Assembly (NCBI GenBank): GCA_022600975.1
Contig: JAHZJJ010000021.1
Span: 1 to 63,006, forward strand
From: Gammaproteobacteria bacterium
Lineage (GTDB): Bacteria > Pseudomonadota > Gammaproteobacteria > Pseudomonadales > Cellvibrionaceae
DNA: 63,006 bases
Direction: 5' to 3'
Shown here: piece by piece, positions 31,695 to 40,260 of the stretch
Numbering within the stretch: position 1 is the first letter of the stretch
Layout of the letters: the number at the start of each line of letters is the position of its first letter
Program-made: the position numbers and the translations under genes
Notes under the pieces: model-generated
What the model saw: the letters and a program-made list of their open reading frames with translations, nothing else
What the model was told of the DNA's origin: nothing
Database searches by the model: none

Positions 31695-32219
31695 CTAACG
31701 TAAAAGTCCAAATTCGCCCATAACCTGAGTGCACCATTGGGCAATGCGGTCATCGCTCAGCTCAAACTCATTTTCTTCATCTAGCGCCAGGCCGACAAAT
31801 TGGTCGCCGTCGTCAGTCAATCCTTTAGACGCTTCAAAGTTGTAGCCCTGTGCTGACCAGTGGCCTGCAGTTTTTGCCCCCCTATTGATGACCAGTGCAT
31901 GCAGGTAGCCCAGAGCATCCTGATACCAGCGCGGATAGCCCTGTTGGTCACCGAGGCCAAATAGGGCGACTGTTTTGCCGCTGAGGTTTAGTTGAGATAG
32001 CTGGTCCCAGCAATTTTCCCAGTCTTCCTGTAGCTCGCCATAATCCCAGGTTGGAATGCCAAAAATTAAAAAATCGTAGTTTCCCACTGTGGTGATATCA
32101 TCCTCGGCAATATTGTGAAGTTCAATCCATTGTTCACCGATAACTGCACAAATTTTCTCCGCTGCGATTTCTGTATAGCAGGTGCTGGAGCCGTAAAATA
32201 ATCCGATGGGTGCGTGCAT
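31695..32219 (-). CDS. Flavodoxin
   Basis: MHAPIGLFYGSSTCYTEIAAEKI, FGIPTWDYGELQEDWENCW, GLGDQQGYPRWYQDALG; ORF upstream part overlaps trmL and is non-genic. Confidence 0.93.
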   Translation of the reverse strand: MHAPIGLFYGSSTCYTEIAAEKICAVIGEQWIELHNIAEDDITTVGNYDFLIFGIPTWDYGELQEDWENCWDQLSQLNLSGKTVALFGLGDQQGYPRWYQDALGYLHALVINRGAKTAGHWSAQGYNFEASKGLTDDGDQFVGLALDEENEFELSDDRIAQWCTQVMGEFGLLR

Positions 32220-32235
32220 AAGAATAGACTGACCG

Positions 32236-32700
32236 CTATGAGGCACCGGCAAAATCGAGTTGCCGCCAGGCTTCGTAAATGAGGATGGCCGCTGCGTTGG
32301 ACAAATTAATACTGCGGCTGTTGGCCTGCATGGGGATGCGCAGAACGTTTTCAGTAGGAAGTTGTTGTAAAAACTTTGCCGGCAGGCCTCGGGTTTCCGG
32401 GCCCAGCACAATGGTATCGCCGGTCCGATAGGCAATATCCCCATGGGATCTGCTGCCTTTGGTAGAAAGCGCCAGCACCCGGCTCGGCTGCTCACTGTCT
32501 ATAAAGTGCTGCCAGTCATGGTGGCGCAATACTCGGCTGTACTCTGCATAGTCGAGGCCCGCGCGGCGCAGACGTTTGTCATCCATAGCGAAGCCCAGCG
32601 GCTCTATAAGGTGCAGCTCGGCGCCGGTATTGGCACACAGACGAATAATATTACCAGTATTAGGTGCTATTTCTGGCTGATACAGTACTATTTTGAACAT
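32236..32700 (-). CDS. trmL: tRNA (cytidine/uridine-2'-O)-methyltransferase TrmL
   Basis: MFKIVLYQPEIAPNTGNIIRLCANTGAELHLIEPLGF, LGPETRGLP, NSRSINLSNAAAI. Confidence 0.96.
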   Translation of the reverse strand: MFKIVLYQPEIAPNTGNIIRLCANTGAELHLIEPLGFAMDDKRLRRAGLDYAEYSRVLRHHDWQHFIDSEQPSRVLALSTKGSRSHGDIAYRTGDTIVLGPETRGLPAKFLQQLPTENVLRIPMQANSRSINLSNAAAILIYEAWRQLDFAGAS

Positions 32701-32768
32701 CTGACCCACATTGCCTTGGCTTTAGAGTGCGGCAGAGCAGCTCGGCCTCCCCTAAGAGGAGGCACGGA

Positions 32769-33308
32769 TTATAACTCGGATGGTTTTTTTTCGCAGTCAA
32801 TCTCAATACCCAGTGCATTGGCAATTTCGTTCAGCGCATCTTGTAGTGCTTCTAGTTCAAGGTTTTCCGCCACACTGATGATACACTTGGCGCTAAATAG
32901 CGGCTCACCGCTCCAGGGAGCACTGCTGTAGTTGCTGTCTAGTTGTTCCACGTTGATTTGCCGGGCCGCCAGCATACGAGAGATTTCGTGTACTATCTCA
33001 GGGCGATCATTGCCGACCAGTTTTAGTTCCAGGGTTTGCCTTGGCGCTTCGTCAATGGTTAGTAAATCCTCTATTTGCAACTTGAAATAATCCTCTTCCA
33101 GTGCGTGCAGTGCCTGGCGCAGCTTCCTGCTATTCGTACTGTTCACGCTAATCTGCAGGATACCGGCGAATTTGCCGGCAAAATGTGCCATACGACTACC
33201 CTCCCAGTTGCCACCATTGCTGGCAACAGTGGCAGAGAGCTTTTCTACTACGCCCGGTTTGTCATCGGTGACCAGGGAAATCAACAGCTGCTGTCGCATA
33301 AAATTCAT
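32769..33308 (-). CDS. Double ACT-domain protein, GcvR-like
   Basis: LLISLVTDDKPGVVEKLSATVASNGGNWEGSRMAHFAGKFAGILQI; second ACT LKLVGNDRPEIVHEISRMLAARQINVEQL. Confidence 0.85.
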   Translation of the reverse strand: MNFMRQQLLISLVTDDKPGVVEKLSATVASNGGNWEGSRMAHFAGKFAGILQISVNSTNSRKLRQALHALEEDYFKLQIEDLLTIDEAPRQTLELKLVGNDRPEIVHEISRMLAARQINVEQLDSNYSSAPWSGEPLFSAKCIISVAENLELEALQDALNEIANALGIEIDCEKKPSEL

Positions 33309-33463
33309 CTCGATTTGTTTTAAAAAATTGATTTAAAGGGCTTTGCTTATTGGTATGACCACAAAATAATGCGGTAGACTGTGTTGACATTGTAGTCTGA
33401 AGCAGTCCAAATAACGGCTACAAATCCTGCGACAGTAATATTCAACCCATTGGAGAAGATACC

Positions 33464-34273
33464 ATGAAACCAATTCATTGGCTGGCCTGTGCGGCCTGCG
33501 CACTATCGCTGGTTGGCAACAACCTGCAGGCAGCGGATTTGAACAGTGTTATTAAAGGGGAGCATCGCGCAACCACAAATGTAGCGCGAGATCAGTTCCG
33601 TCACCCTGCGGAAACCTTGAAGTTTTTTCAGCTTGAGCCCAATATGACGGTGGTGGAAATAACCCCCGGTGGTGGTTGGTACAGTGAGATTCTCGCACCT
33701 CTATTGAAAGGTCAGGGAAACTTTTATGCTGCACATTTCCCTGCCGATAGTAACTCTAGTTATTTTGTCAATTCCCGCAGGGCTTTTAGTAAAAAATTTG
33801 TTGGCAATAGCGACACTTACGGCGATGTGCGGCTCACCACTTTCTCCCCGAGCGGCGAGTTTGAAATTGCTCCAGCCAATTCCGCCGATGCAGTGCTAAC
33901 CTTTCGCAACGTGCACAACTGGATGAGTAACAAAAAGGAACAGCAGGCGTTTGACCAATTTTTCACGGCATTAAAGCCTGGAGGGATTTTGGGAGTGGTG
34001 GAGCACCGGGCCAAAGCCAGTACTAGCCACGCCGATATGATAAAAAGCGGTTATGTCGCTCAGGACTATGTGATTGAATTGGCTAAAAATTCCGGTTTTG
34101 TGTTGGAAGCAACTAGCGAAATTAATGCTAACAGCAAAGATACTACCCTTCATCCAAAGGGAGTCTGGACACTGCCGCCAGTACTGCGTCTCGGTGACGA
34201 AAACAAAAATAAGTATCTGGCGATTGGAGAGAGTGATCGTATGACTTTGCGCTTTCGTAAACCCAAATCCTGA
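33464..34273 (+). CDS. Exported class I SAM-dependent methyltransferase-like protein (COG4798-like)
   Basis: Signal peptide MKPIHWLACAACALSLVGNNLQAAD; MTVVEITPGGGWYSEILAPLL; FRNVHNWM; GGILGVVEHR. Confidence 0.82.
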   Translation: MKPIHWLACAACALSLVGNNLQAADLNSVIKGEHRATTNVARDQFRHPAETLKFFQLEPNMTVVEITPGGGWYSEILAPLLKGQGNFYAAHFPADSNSSYFVNSRRAFSKKFVGNSDTYGDVRLTTFSPSGEFEIAPANSADAVLTFRNVHNWMSNKKEQQAFDQFFTALKPGGILGVVEHRAKASTSHADMIKSGYVAQDYVIELAKNSGFVLEATSEINANSKDTTLHPKGVWTLPPVLRLGDENKNKYLAIGESDRMTLRFRKPKS

Positions 34274-34694
34274 TATTGAACGTTTTTCTCCGATATTTTC
34301 AGCTATGCCCGGAAAAATAAAGCGGGCATAGCCCTAAGAATGTTCGGTGATCACTTCTATTTTTAAGTATTGGCCAAATGTGGTTGCGGCTGTTAAGGTT
34401 GTTTAAATAATGCTGCAATTCATCTTTGGCTCAGGCTCATTGGTATAAGCGCGACCGTTGCTTGTGGTGTAATTATTTCAGTACCTATGGCAAAGTCACA
34501 AAGTTTTTACTAGCAACCTCTGTAATTTCAATAAGGTGCCGCGCTTTAGAGTGCAGCTGAGTTGAAAGCGCCAGGGTTAAATTTATAACGATAGGCATTG
34601 GATTGAGCGATAAACTACGCGTAAGTTAGAAATCATCCTCGACTTTTAAAATTATTTAGTGTTTTGATAAGCTTGCTAGGATCGCAGTTTCTGA

Positions 34695-35615
34695 TTGATT
34701 TGGAGTTTAAATATGGCGCTACTTACGGTGTTACTGACTCTGGGACTGGTGCAATTTAAAAGCGCCGATACTTATTTGTATCCTAGGAATTGGTTTCAGC
34801 GCTGGAAGCAAATAGTAACCACACGCCTCGGCACTAGGACAGCATTTACTCTGGCCGTAATAGTTCTGATACCTACCTTAGTTGTAGCTGTTCTGTTGTT
34901 TATTGTTGACAGTACATTGGGCGCTTTTATCCTGCTGCTTATCAATACAGCAGCGCTATTTTACTGTTGCGGGCACGGTAATTACCAGCAGACGCTTGCA
35001 GAGTATAGGCGCGCCTGGCAGCAAGGGGATTTACACGCCGCGCAAATGGCGGCAGCGCCGCTGCTGGGATATGCTAGCGAGCCTATGCACAGGATTGCAG
35101 TGCCCAACGAAAGTGTTATCGATCCTCAGACCTTACATCAACAAGTATTTCGAGCGACCGCTGACCGTGCTTTTGAGCGCTTGTTTGCGGTACTATTTTG
35201 GTTTTTACTATTGGGGGTATTTGGCGCGCTGGTATATCACTTGAGCCAGCGTTATACCAAAGAGCAAGCTAGAGCAACAACACCAGATGAACTTGTGGCC
35301 GAGCGCTGGCTTTGGTTGCTGGAGTGGCTGCCGGCGCGAGTGATGGGGTTTAGTTTTGCGATTGTCGGTAATTTTTCTGGCTGCTATCAAGCTTGGCATG
35401 AATATTTAACCTGCCGTAAACGTAGCACCAGTGACATTCTGCAGATCTATATCGTCGGAGCCCTCGGTGGAAGCAATAACAAGATCACTGAGGTTGCCGA
35501 AGAGGAAGTACTGCAAAGTTGTGGTGCCGAACTGGGGGCATTGCAAGCTTTACTTTCCCGGGTACTCTTTTTATGGGTGACCTTACTGGCACTCATAAGT
35601 TTGTTTGGTCGCTAA
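34695..35615 (+). CDS. ampE: AmpE-like inner membrane regulatory protein
   Basis: MALLTVLLTLGLVQFKSADTYLYPRNWFQRW, GHGNYQQTLAEYRRAWQQGD; AmpE-like hydropathy. Confidence 0.75.
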   Translation: MIWSLNMALLTVLLTLGLVQFKSADTYLYPRNWFQRWKQIVTTRLGTRTAFTLAVIVLIPTLVVAVLLFIVDSTLGAFILLLINTAALFYCCGHGNYQQTLAEYRRAWQQGDLHAAQMAAAPLLGYASEPMHRIAVPNESVIDPQTLHQQVFRATADRAFERLFAVLFWFLLLGVFGALVYHLSQRYTKEQARATTPDELVAERWLWLLEWLPARVMGFSFAIVGNFSGCYQAWHEYLTCRKRSTSDILQIYIVGALGGSNNKITEVAEEEVLQSCGAELGALQALLSRVLFLWVTLLALISLFGR

Positions 35616-35639
35616 GCTACTGCAACTGCGGAGTCACAA

Positions 35640-37043
35640 ATGAGAATAGAAAATATACCACCATCCAGCACCAAACTTGATGCCGCGGCATTGATTGGTG
35701 AGAAACGACATTATTTTCACAAGGGAAGAACCGTTGATATTTCCTGGCGCCGACAGCAACTGATGCAATTGCGTAAACTGCTGCAAGAAAATGAAGAGCG
35801 CTTCCTGCAAGCGCTGCATCAAGATTTGCACAAACCACATCAGGAGAGCTTCGTCACCGAAATTTCTATGGTATTGAAAGATATAGATTACGCATTAAAA
35901 CATTTACCTAAATGGATAAAGCCACACCGGGCATCGACGCCATTATTGGCACAGCCCGGGAAAAGTTATATGTTGCCAGAGCCCCTGGGCGTTGTGCTGA
36001 TTATTAGCGCTTGGAATTACCCTTTACAGCTATTGCTCAGTCCACTGGTGCCGGCCATTGCTGCGGGCAACTGTGCAGTGATTAAGCCTTCTGAATTGGC
36101 CGCTGAAACTTCTGTATTGATGGCCGAATTATTACCTCGTTATCTCGATAGCAATGCAATAACCTGTGTCGAGGGCGCGGTGGCCGAAACAACAGCGTTA
36201 CTGGAGCAACGCTGGGACCATATTTTATATACGGGTGGTAGTGGCGTAGGGCGGATTGTGATGAGCGCAGCGGCTAAGCATCTGACTCCGGTGACCCTCG
36301 AGCTTGGGGGCAAAAGCCCTTGTATAGTTGCTGAAGATGCCGATATGACAGTGGCTGCTCGGCGCATTGCCTGGGGCAAATTTACCAATGCCGGGCAGAC
36401 TTGCATCGCCCCGGATTACTTGCTGTGCACTAGGGCCGGCGCCAATAAATTACTACCCAAGCTTAAAGCGACCATTGCCGAGATGTTTGGCAATGATCCC
36501 TTCCATTCAAAGGACTACGGTCGCATAATTAATCGTCAGCACACAGAGCGTATCGCTGGTTATATAAAAGATGGTGACATAGTTTGCGGAGGAAAATTTG
36601 ATGTGGATGCGCGCTATGTGGCACCGACACTGTTGTGCAACGTAGACGCCAAGGCAAGCGTAATGCAGGAGGAAATTTTTGGCCCAATACTGCCGGTGAT
36701 GATTGTAGATTCACTTCGGCAAGCAGAAGCATTCGTCAATAGCCGGGAAAAGCCTCTGGCCCTCTATGTATTTAGCCGCAGTGAACAACTTGCTTCAGGT
36801 ATCCTCAGTCGATGCAGTTCTGGTAATGCGTGTGTCAACGATTGCATGATGTTTATGGTTGCCCAAGACCTGCCTTTTGGTGGTGTGGGTCAAAGTGGCA
36901 TGGGCGCTTACCACGGTAAGCATGGGTTTAAGACTTTTAGCCATTACAAGGCAGTAATGAAACGTAGCAACCTACTGGATGTGAATTTACGCTATGCGCC
37001 TTTTAATAACCAAAAGCTTAAAGTATTGCGCCGTTTAGGCTAA
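35640..37043 (+). CDS. Aldehyde dehydrogenase (class 3 / coniferyl-aldehyde-dehydrogenase-like)
   Basis: PLGVVLIISAWNYPLQLLLSPLVPAIAAGNCAVIKPSE, VTLELGGKSPCIV, NAGQTCIAPDYLL. Confidence 0.92.
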   Translation: MRIENIPPSSTKLDAAALIGEKRHYFHKGRTVDISWRRQQLMQLRKLLQENEERFLQALHQDLHKPHQESFVTEISMVLKDIDYALKHLPKWIKPHRASTPLLAQPGKSYMLPEPLGVVLIISAWNYPLQLLLSPLVPAIAAGNCAVIKPSELAAETSVLMAELLPRYLDSNAITCVEGAVAETTALLEQRWDHILYTGGSGVGRIVMSAAAKHLTPVTLELGGKSPCIVAEDADMTVAARRIAWGKFTNAGQTCIAPDYLLCTRAGANKLLPKLKATIAEMFGNDPFHSKDYGRIINRQHTERIAGYIKDGDIVCGGKFDVDARYVAPTLLCNVDAKASVMQEEIFGPILPVMIVDSLRQAEAFVNSREKPLALYVFSRSEQLASGILSRCSSGNACVNDCMMFMVAQDLPFGGVGQSGMGAYHGKHGFKTFSHYKAVMKRSNLLDVNLRYAPFNNQKLKVLRRLG

Positions 37044-37128
37044 TGGTGAGTAACGTTTATGATCTTTACGTTAGCTTATTGCAATACTATTTGGAGCGTG
37101 CGGGCGGATTTTTTTGTAGAACCGAGAA

Positions 37129-38163
37129 ATGGCTATGACCACCGAGACAGATTCAATAGCGAATAACCCAGGCCCAGTGGTGCCAATGACTGACGCTGAT
37201 AGAGATCTGCCCACCAGTGCGGAAATTTTTACCGCCGCGCAAATGATTGCTGACAGCATTCACTGTACGCCACTTATATCTAGCAAACAAATAAACCAGT
37301 TGGTGGGTTGCGAAGTTTTTTTTAAATGCGAACACCTACAAAAAGTTGGCGCTTTTAAGGCGCGTGGAGCCTGCAATGCCTTGTCCCAGCTGCCAGCGGG
37401 TACCACTATGGTTGCTACTCACAGCTCTGGTAACCATGGCGCTGCACTGGCCTGGGCGGCGGCGCAGCACGGCCTCCAATGTACCGTGGTTATACCGCAG
37501 CAGGCCTCCGCAATCAAACATGCCGCCATTGCTGCCTATGGAGCCGAAATTGTCGAGTGTGGGCCAAGCTTGCAGGATCGGGAATCCACACTAGCCGCAT
37601 TGGTTGCCAAAACTGCTGCGCATGTAGTACCGCCATTTGATGACCGGCGTATTATTGCCGGGCAGGGCACAGTGGCGCTCGAAATACTTCAGCAGTGCCG
37701 CGAACAGGGATTTACTCCAGATCTACTAGTGGCCCCAGTGGGTGGAGGGGGGTTGCTCGCTGGGATAGGTTTGGCAGCAGCCGCAGTTGCGCCCAACGTT
37801 CGGGTTATCGGCGCCGAGCCGCAGGGTGCGAATGATGCAGAGCGATCTTTTCTCAGCGGCCAACGTATAATCGAGCATACCCCCAATACAATTGCTGATG
37901 GTTTGCGCGGAACTTTGGGGCAGCGCAATTTTACGATTATCCGTCGCACTGCTAAGGATATTGTTACTGTTTCTGAAGCCGCTATTGCCGAAGCCTTATG
38001 CCTGATATGGACCCGCACAAAGCAGATGGTAGAGCCCTCGGCGGCGGTTAGTTTAGCCGCAGTTATGGCGCACCCGGCACGTTTTCGTAATAAGCGTGTA
38101 GTGGCTGTCTTGAGTGGGGGCAATATAGATATCGATAAACTTGGGGAAATATTAGCTGTTTGA
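37129..38163 (+). CDS. PLP-dependent threonine/serine dehydratase or serine racemase
   Basis: FFKCEHLQKVGAFKARGACNAL, THSSGNHGAALAWAA, APVGGGGLLAGIGLA. Confidence 0.92.
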   Translation: MAMTTETDSIANNPGPVVPMTDADRDLPTSAEIFTAAQMIADSIHCTPLISSKQINQLVGCEVFFKCEHLQKVGAFKARGACNALSQLPAGTTMVATHSSGNHGAALAWAAAQHGLQCTVVIPQQASAIKHAAIAAYGAEIVECGPSLQDRESTLAALVAKTAAHVVPPFDDRRIIAGQGTVALEILQQCREQGFTPDLLVAPVGGGGLLAGIGLAAAAVAPNVRVIGAEPQGANDAERSFLSGQRIIEHTPNTIADGLRGTLGQRNFTIIRRTAKDIVTVSEAAIAEALCLIWTRTKQMVEPSAAVSLAAVMAHPARFRNKRVVAVLSGGNIDIDKLGEILAV

Positions 38164-38343
38164 ATGGCGCTTAAGCTTAAAAAGAGCTTGTGTTATTATC
38201 AGTTTATTAGCTTGAATTTTATTTTTCTTGCTATTGAAAGCTCTAATATGGCCCTGTCAATATTGAATGGTAAGCTACTCCCCAGCAGTAAATCTGAACC
38301 ATGGCAGCTGATAAACTGGTTAAGTTTACCAATGGGGATATTA

Positions 38344-39210
38344 TTACTTGATGGTGGAGAGTAAGTTCAGATTAGTAATTAGGTTTCTTACGCCATGAGC
38401 ATGCTTTTCATTAAAAACATTCCCTTCGCACCATTTCCCAACTGTATCGAGATTGACCTTGAGCACTTCCGGGCGGACGCTCCAGGTTGCCTGAAAAGGG
38501 GAGCCGAAGACATTGTAATCAGGGCCAGTAGTTGAACCGGCATATTGGACAGGGGTACCCGAATTATCTGGGATATTTAAGGCTTGATAGAAGCTATCTT
38601 TATACCCATGTCGCGTTAGTTTGCGAAAGTCCAAGGCATTAGAATTATTGACTAGGACGTACACTTGAGTTTCAACGCGCAATTGTGGATTTTTGATCGA
38701 TTCATTAAAGCAGGCGCTTAAGGAAGGCCCTGGTTTTATTTGTGCGCTTGAATAGGCATAGTGTACTTCAATAGTATCTCCAGCATAAAGGCTGCCATGC
38801 CTACCTGGACATATTTTATGGTCAATAGGCGCTAACTCCGCCTCGGTTAGGCGGCCTGAATATTGATAACCTGTGAAGTTACCAAGACCATCGCCATTGC
38901 CCGCATACTTTGAAAATTGGCCACCTGCATGCTCAGCATTTTTGTGGAAATGAATGTTGCACAGATTCATTTTGTTGTATGGAGGTGCAGCGCTAAAGAT
39001 CACCTCGTTAACCCCTTTGGTGGAGTCAATATTGCGTGGTGATTGGGGGCCAAACCCCTCGCCTACAGTGTTTTGTGCTAATTTCTGCCGCTGTTGTGTA
39101 ATGACTTGATCGGATACATTTTTATGGCCATTAGGGTTAGAGTCTTTTGCCATTACATTTAATGGTGTCAGCATAGCTGTTGTTAGTAGTAAAAGCGTAT
39201 TATGCTTCAT
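38344..39210 (-). CDS. Secreted delta-class carbonic-anhydrase-like protein
   Basis: Signal peptide MKHNTLLLLTTAMLTPLNVMA; CNIHFHKNAEHAGGQFSKYAGNGDG with His-rich metal-site-like motif, W.GS..GPDYN..GSPFQATWSVRP-type tail. Confidence 0.65.
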   Translation of the reverse strand: MKHNTLLLLTTAMLTPLNVMAKDSNPNGHKNVSDQVITQQRQKLAQNTVGEGFGPQSPRNIDSTKGVNEVIFSAAPPYNKMNLCNIHFHKNAEHAGGQFSKYAGNGDGLGNFTGYQYSGRLTEAELAPIDHKICPGRHGSLYAGDTIEVHYAYSSAQIKPGPSLSACFNESIKNPQLRVETQVYVLVNNSNALDFRKLTRHGYKDSFYQALNIPDNSGTPVQYAGSTTGPDYNVFGSPFQATWSVRPEVLKVNLDTVGKWCEGNVFNEKHAHGVRNLITNLNLLSTIK

Positions 39211-39491
39211 GATTTCTGACGCCTCCAGAGTGTTGGTTAATGCTGAATAGTAAATCAATCTTCAGCTAGACGATACGATCTTAGGCTCTAACTATTTAAG
39301 TACGCCCAGTATAGCTATAATAATTGAAGTTGTGTGCCGATGAAAATTCAGTCTACCTAAGCAGTATGAAAATTGATCTGAGTGCATGAGGCAATGCGCC
39401 TTTATGCTCGCTTTAAGAAAAGCACGATGAAGTGGACCCGCTTGTCGAGACAATAAATTAATATTTTTAGATAGAATGCCCTGTTGTCGAT

Positions 39492-39567
39492 CAGCTCAAG
39501 AGTGTGTGTGAGTTGTTGGCAACAGGGGTGTTGTCAACAACTTATACACACGTCTCTGCTTGAGCTG
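39492..39567. repeat. 76-bp cruciform-forming inverted repeat
   Basis: CAGCTCAAG(39492-39500)/CTTGAGCTG(39559-39567); GTGTGTGTGAGTTGTTG/CAACAACTTATACACAC 15/17; CAACA-gggg-TGTTG apex. Confidence 0.85.
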
Positions 39568-39574
39568 GTCCGGC

Positions 39575-40215
39575 ATTGTCGGAATCGTCAACAAGTCCGA
39601 GGTTCTCCCAGGACGTCCTATAAACCGCCATAGGGGCTGCGTTGTCAAACGTCTGGCGCGGTCTTGCCTCATGGTAAAAGTAGAAGTACCGATACGATAT
39701 ACTTTGTGATGGGGCAGGGCTTGCTGGGGTTCGGGCCAGGTGCCACAGAGCGGATGCCCACCACGCTCATCCGCCTTATTAACCTTTACACACGCTTGCG
39801 ATTAATCCTGTACCCTTGGCCCTTCAGATATTGGCTGAGTTTGCGCCTGCGTAGAAAAGAGGGCGCATGCACTCCTCGTCCAGCAGGCGCATCAACTTAA
39901 GCTTAAATTTTGATGCTGGGGTCTTCCTGACCTTCCTATAGTAACTGGCACGGGGGTAGATCCAGTCAACCTGAACCTTCAGGCGGCCTATCTGGTTGTA
40001 AACTTTGTTCTTCTCCTCTTGATGGTTGGCCGTTTGCTGTTTCATTCCTTGCTGAATATGTCATTCAAGTCTTCCAGCAGCTGACTTTTCTATTGGTTGA
40101 TCTGCATGGCGTGAACAACAAACTAGGCTTCCAGTTCGTTGCTGGTTTTGTGCCCTTTGATCGCTCTAATAGCGACCTTGGACTTGAATCTTGAAGTGAA
40201 TGTTTTGTGTTTCAT
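39575..40215 (-). mobile_element. IS3-family insertion-sequence remnant (orfA + internally deleted orfB)
   Basis: Minus strand: MKHKTFTSRFKSKVAIRAIKGHKTSNELEA*, INQ*KSQLLEDLNDIFS, YNQIGRLKVQVDWI, LMRLLDEECMRPLFYAGAN, APGPNPSKPCPITK then directly YFYFYHEARPRQTFDNAAPMAVY; multiple frameshifts/stops. Confidence 0.85.
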
Positions 40216-40260
40216 TTTTTCCCTTGTTGTCAGTGATTGTATTCTAACTCACTGTCTCTT

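Noticed and set aside
32220-32495. N-terminal extension of the flavodoxin ORF
   Set aside because: Overlaps trmL entirely in another frame; flavodoxin begins at MHAPIGLFYGS (32219).
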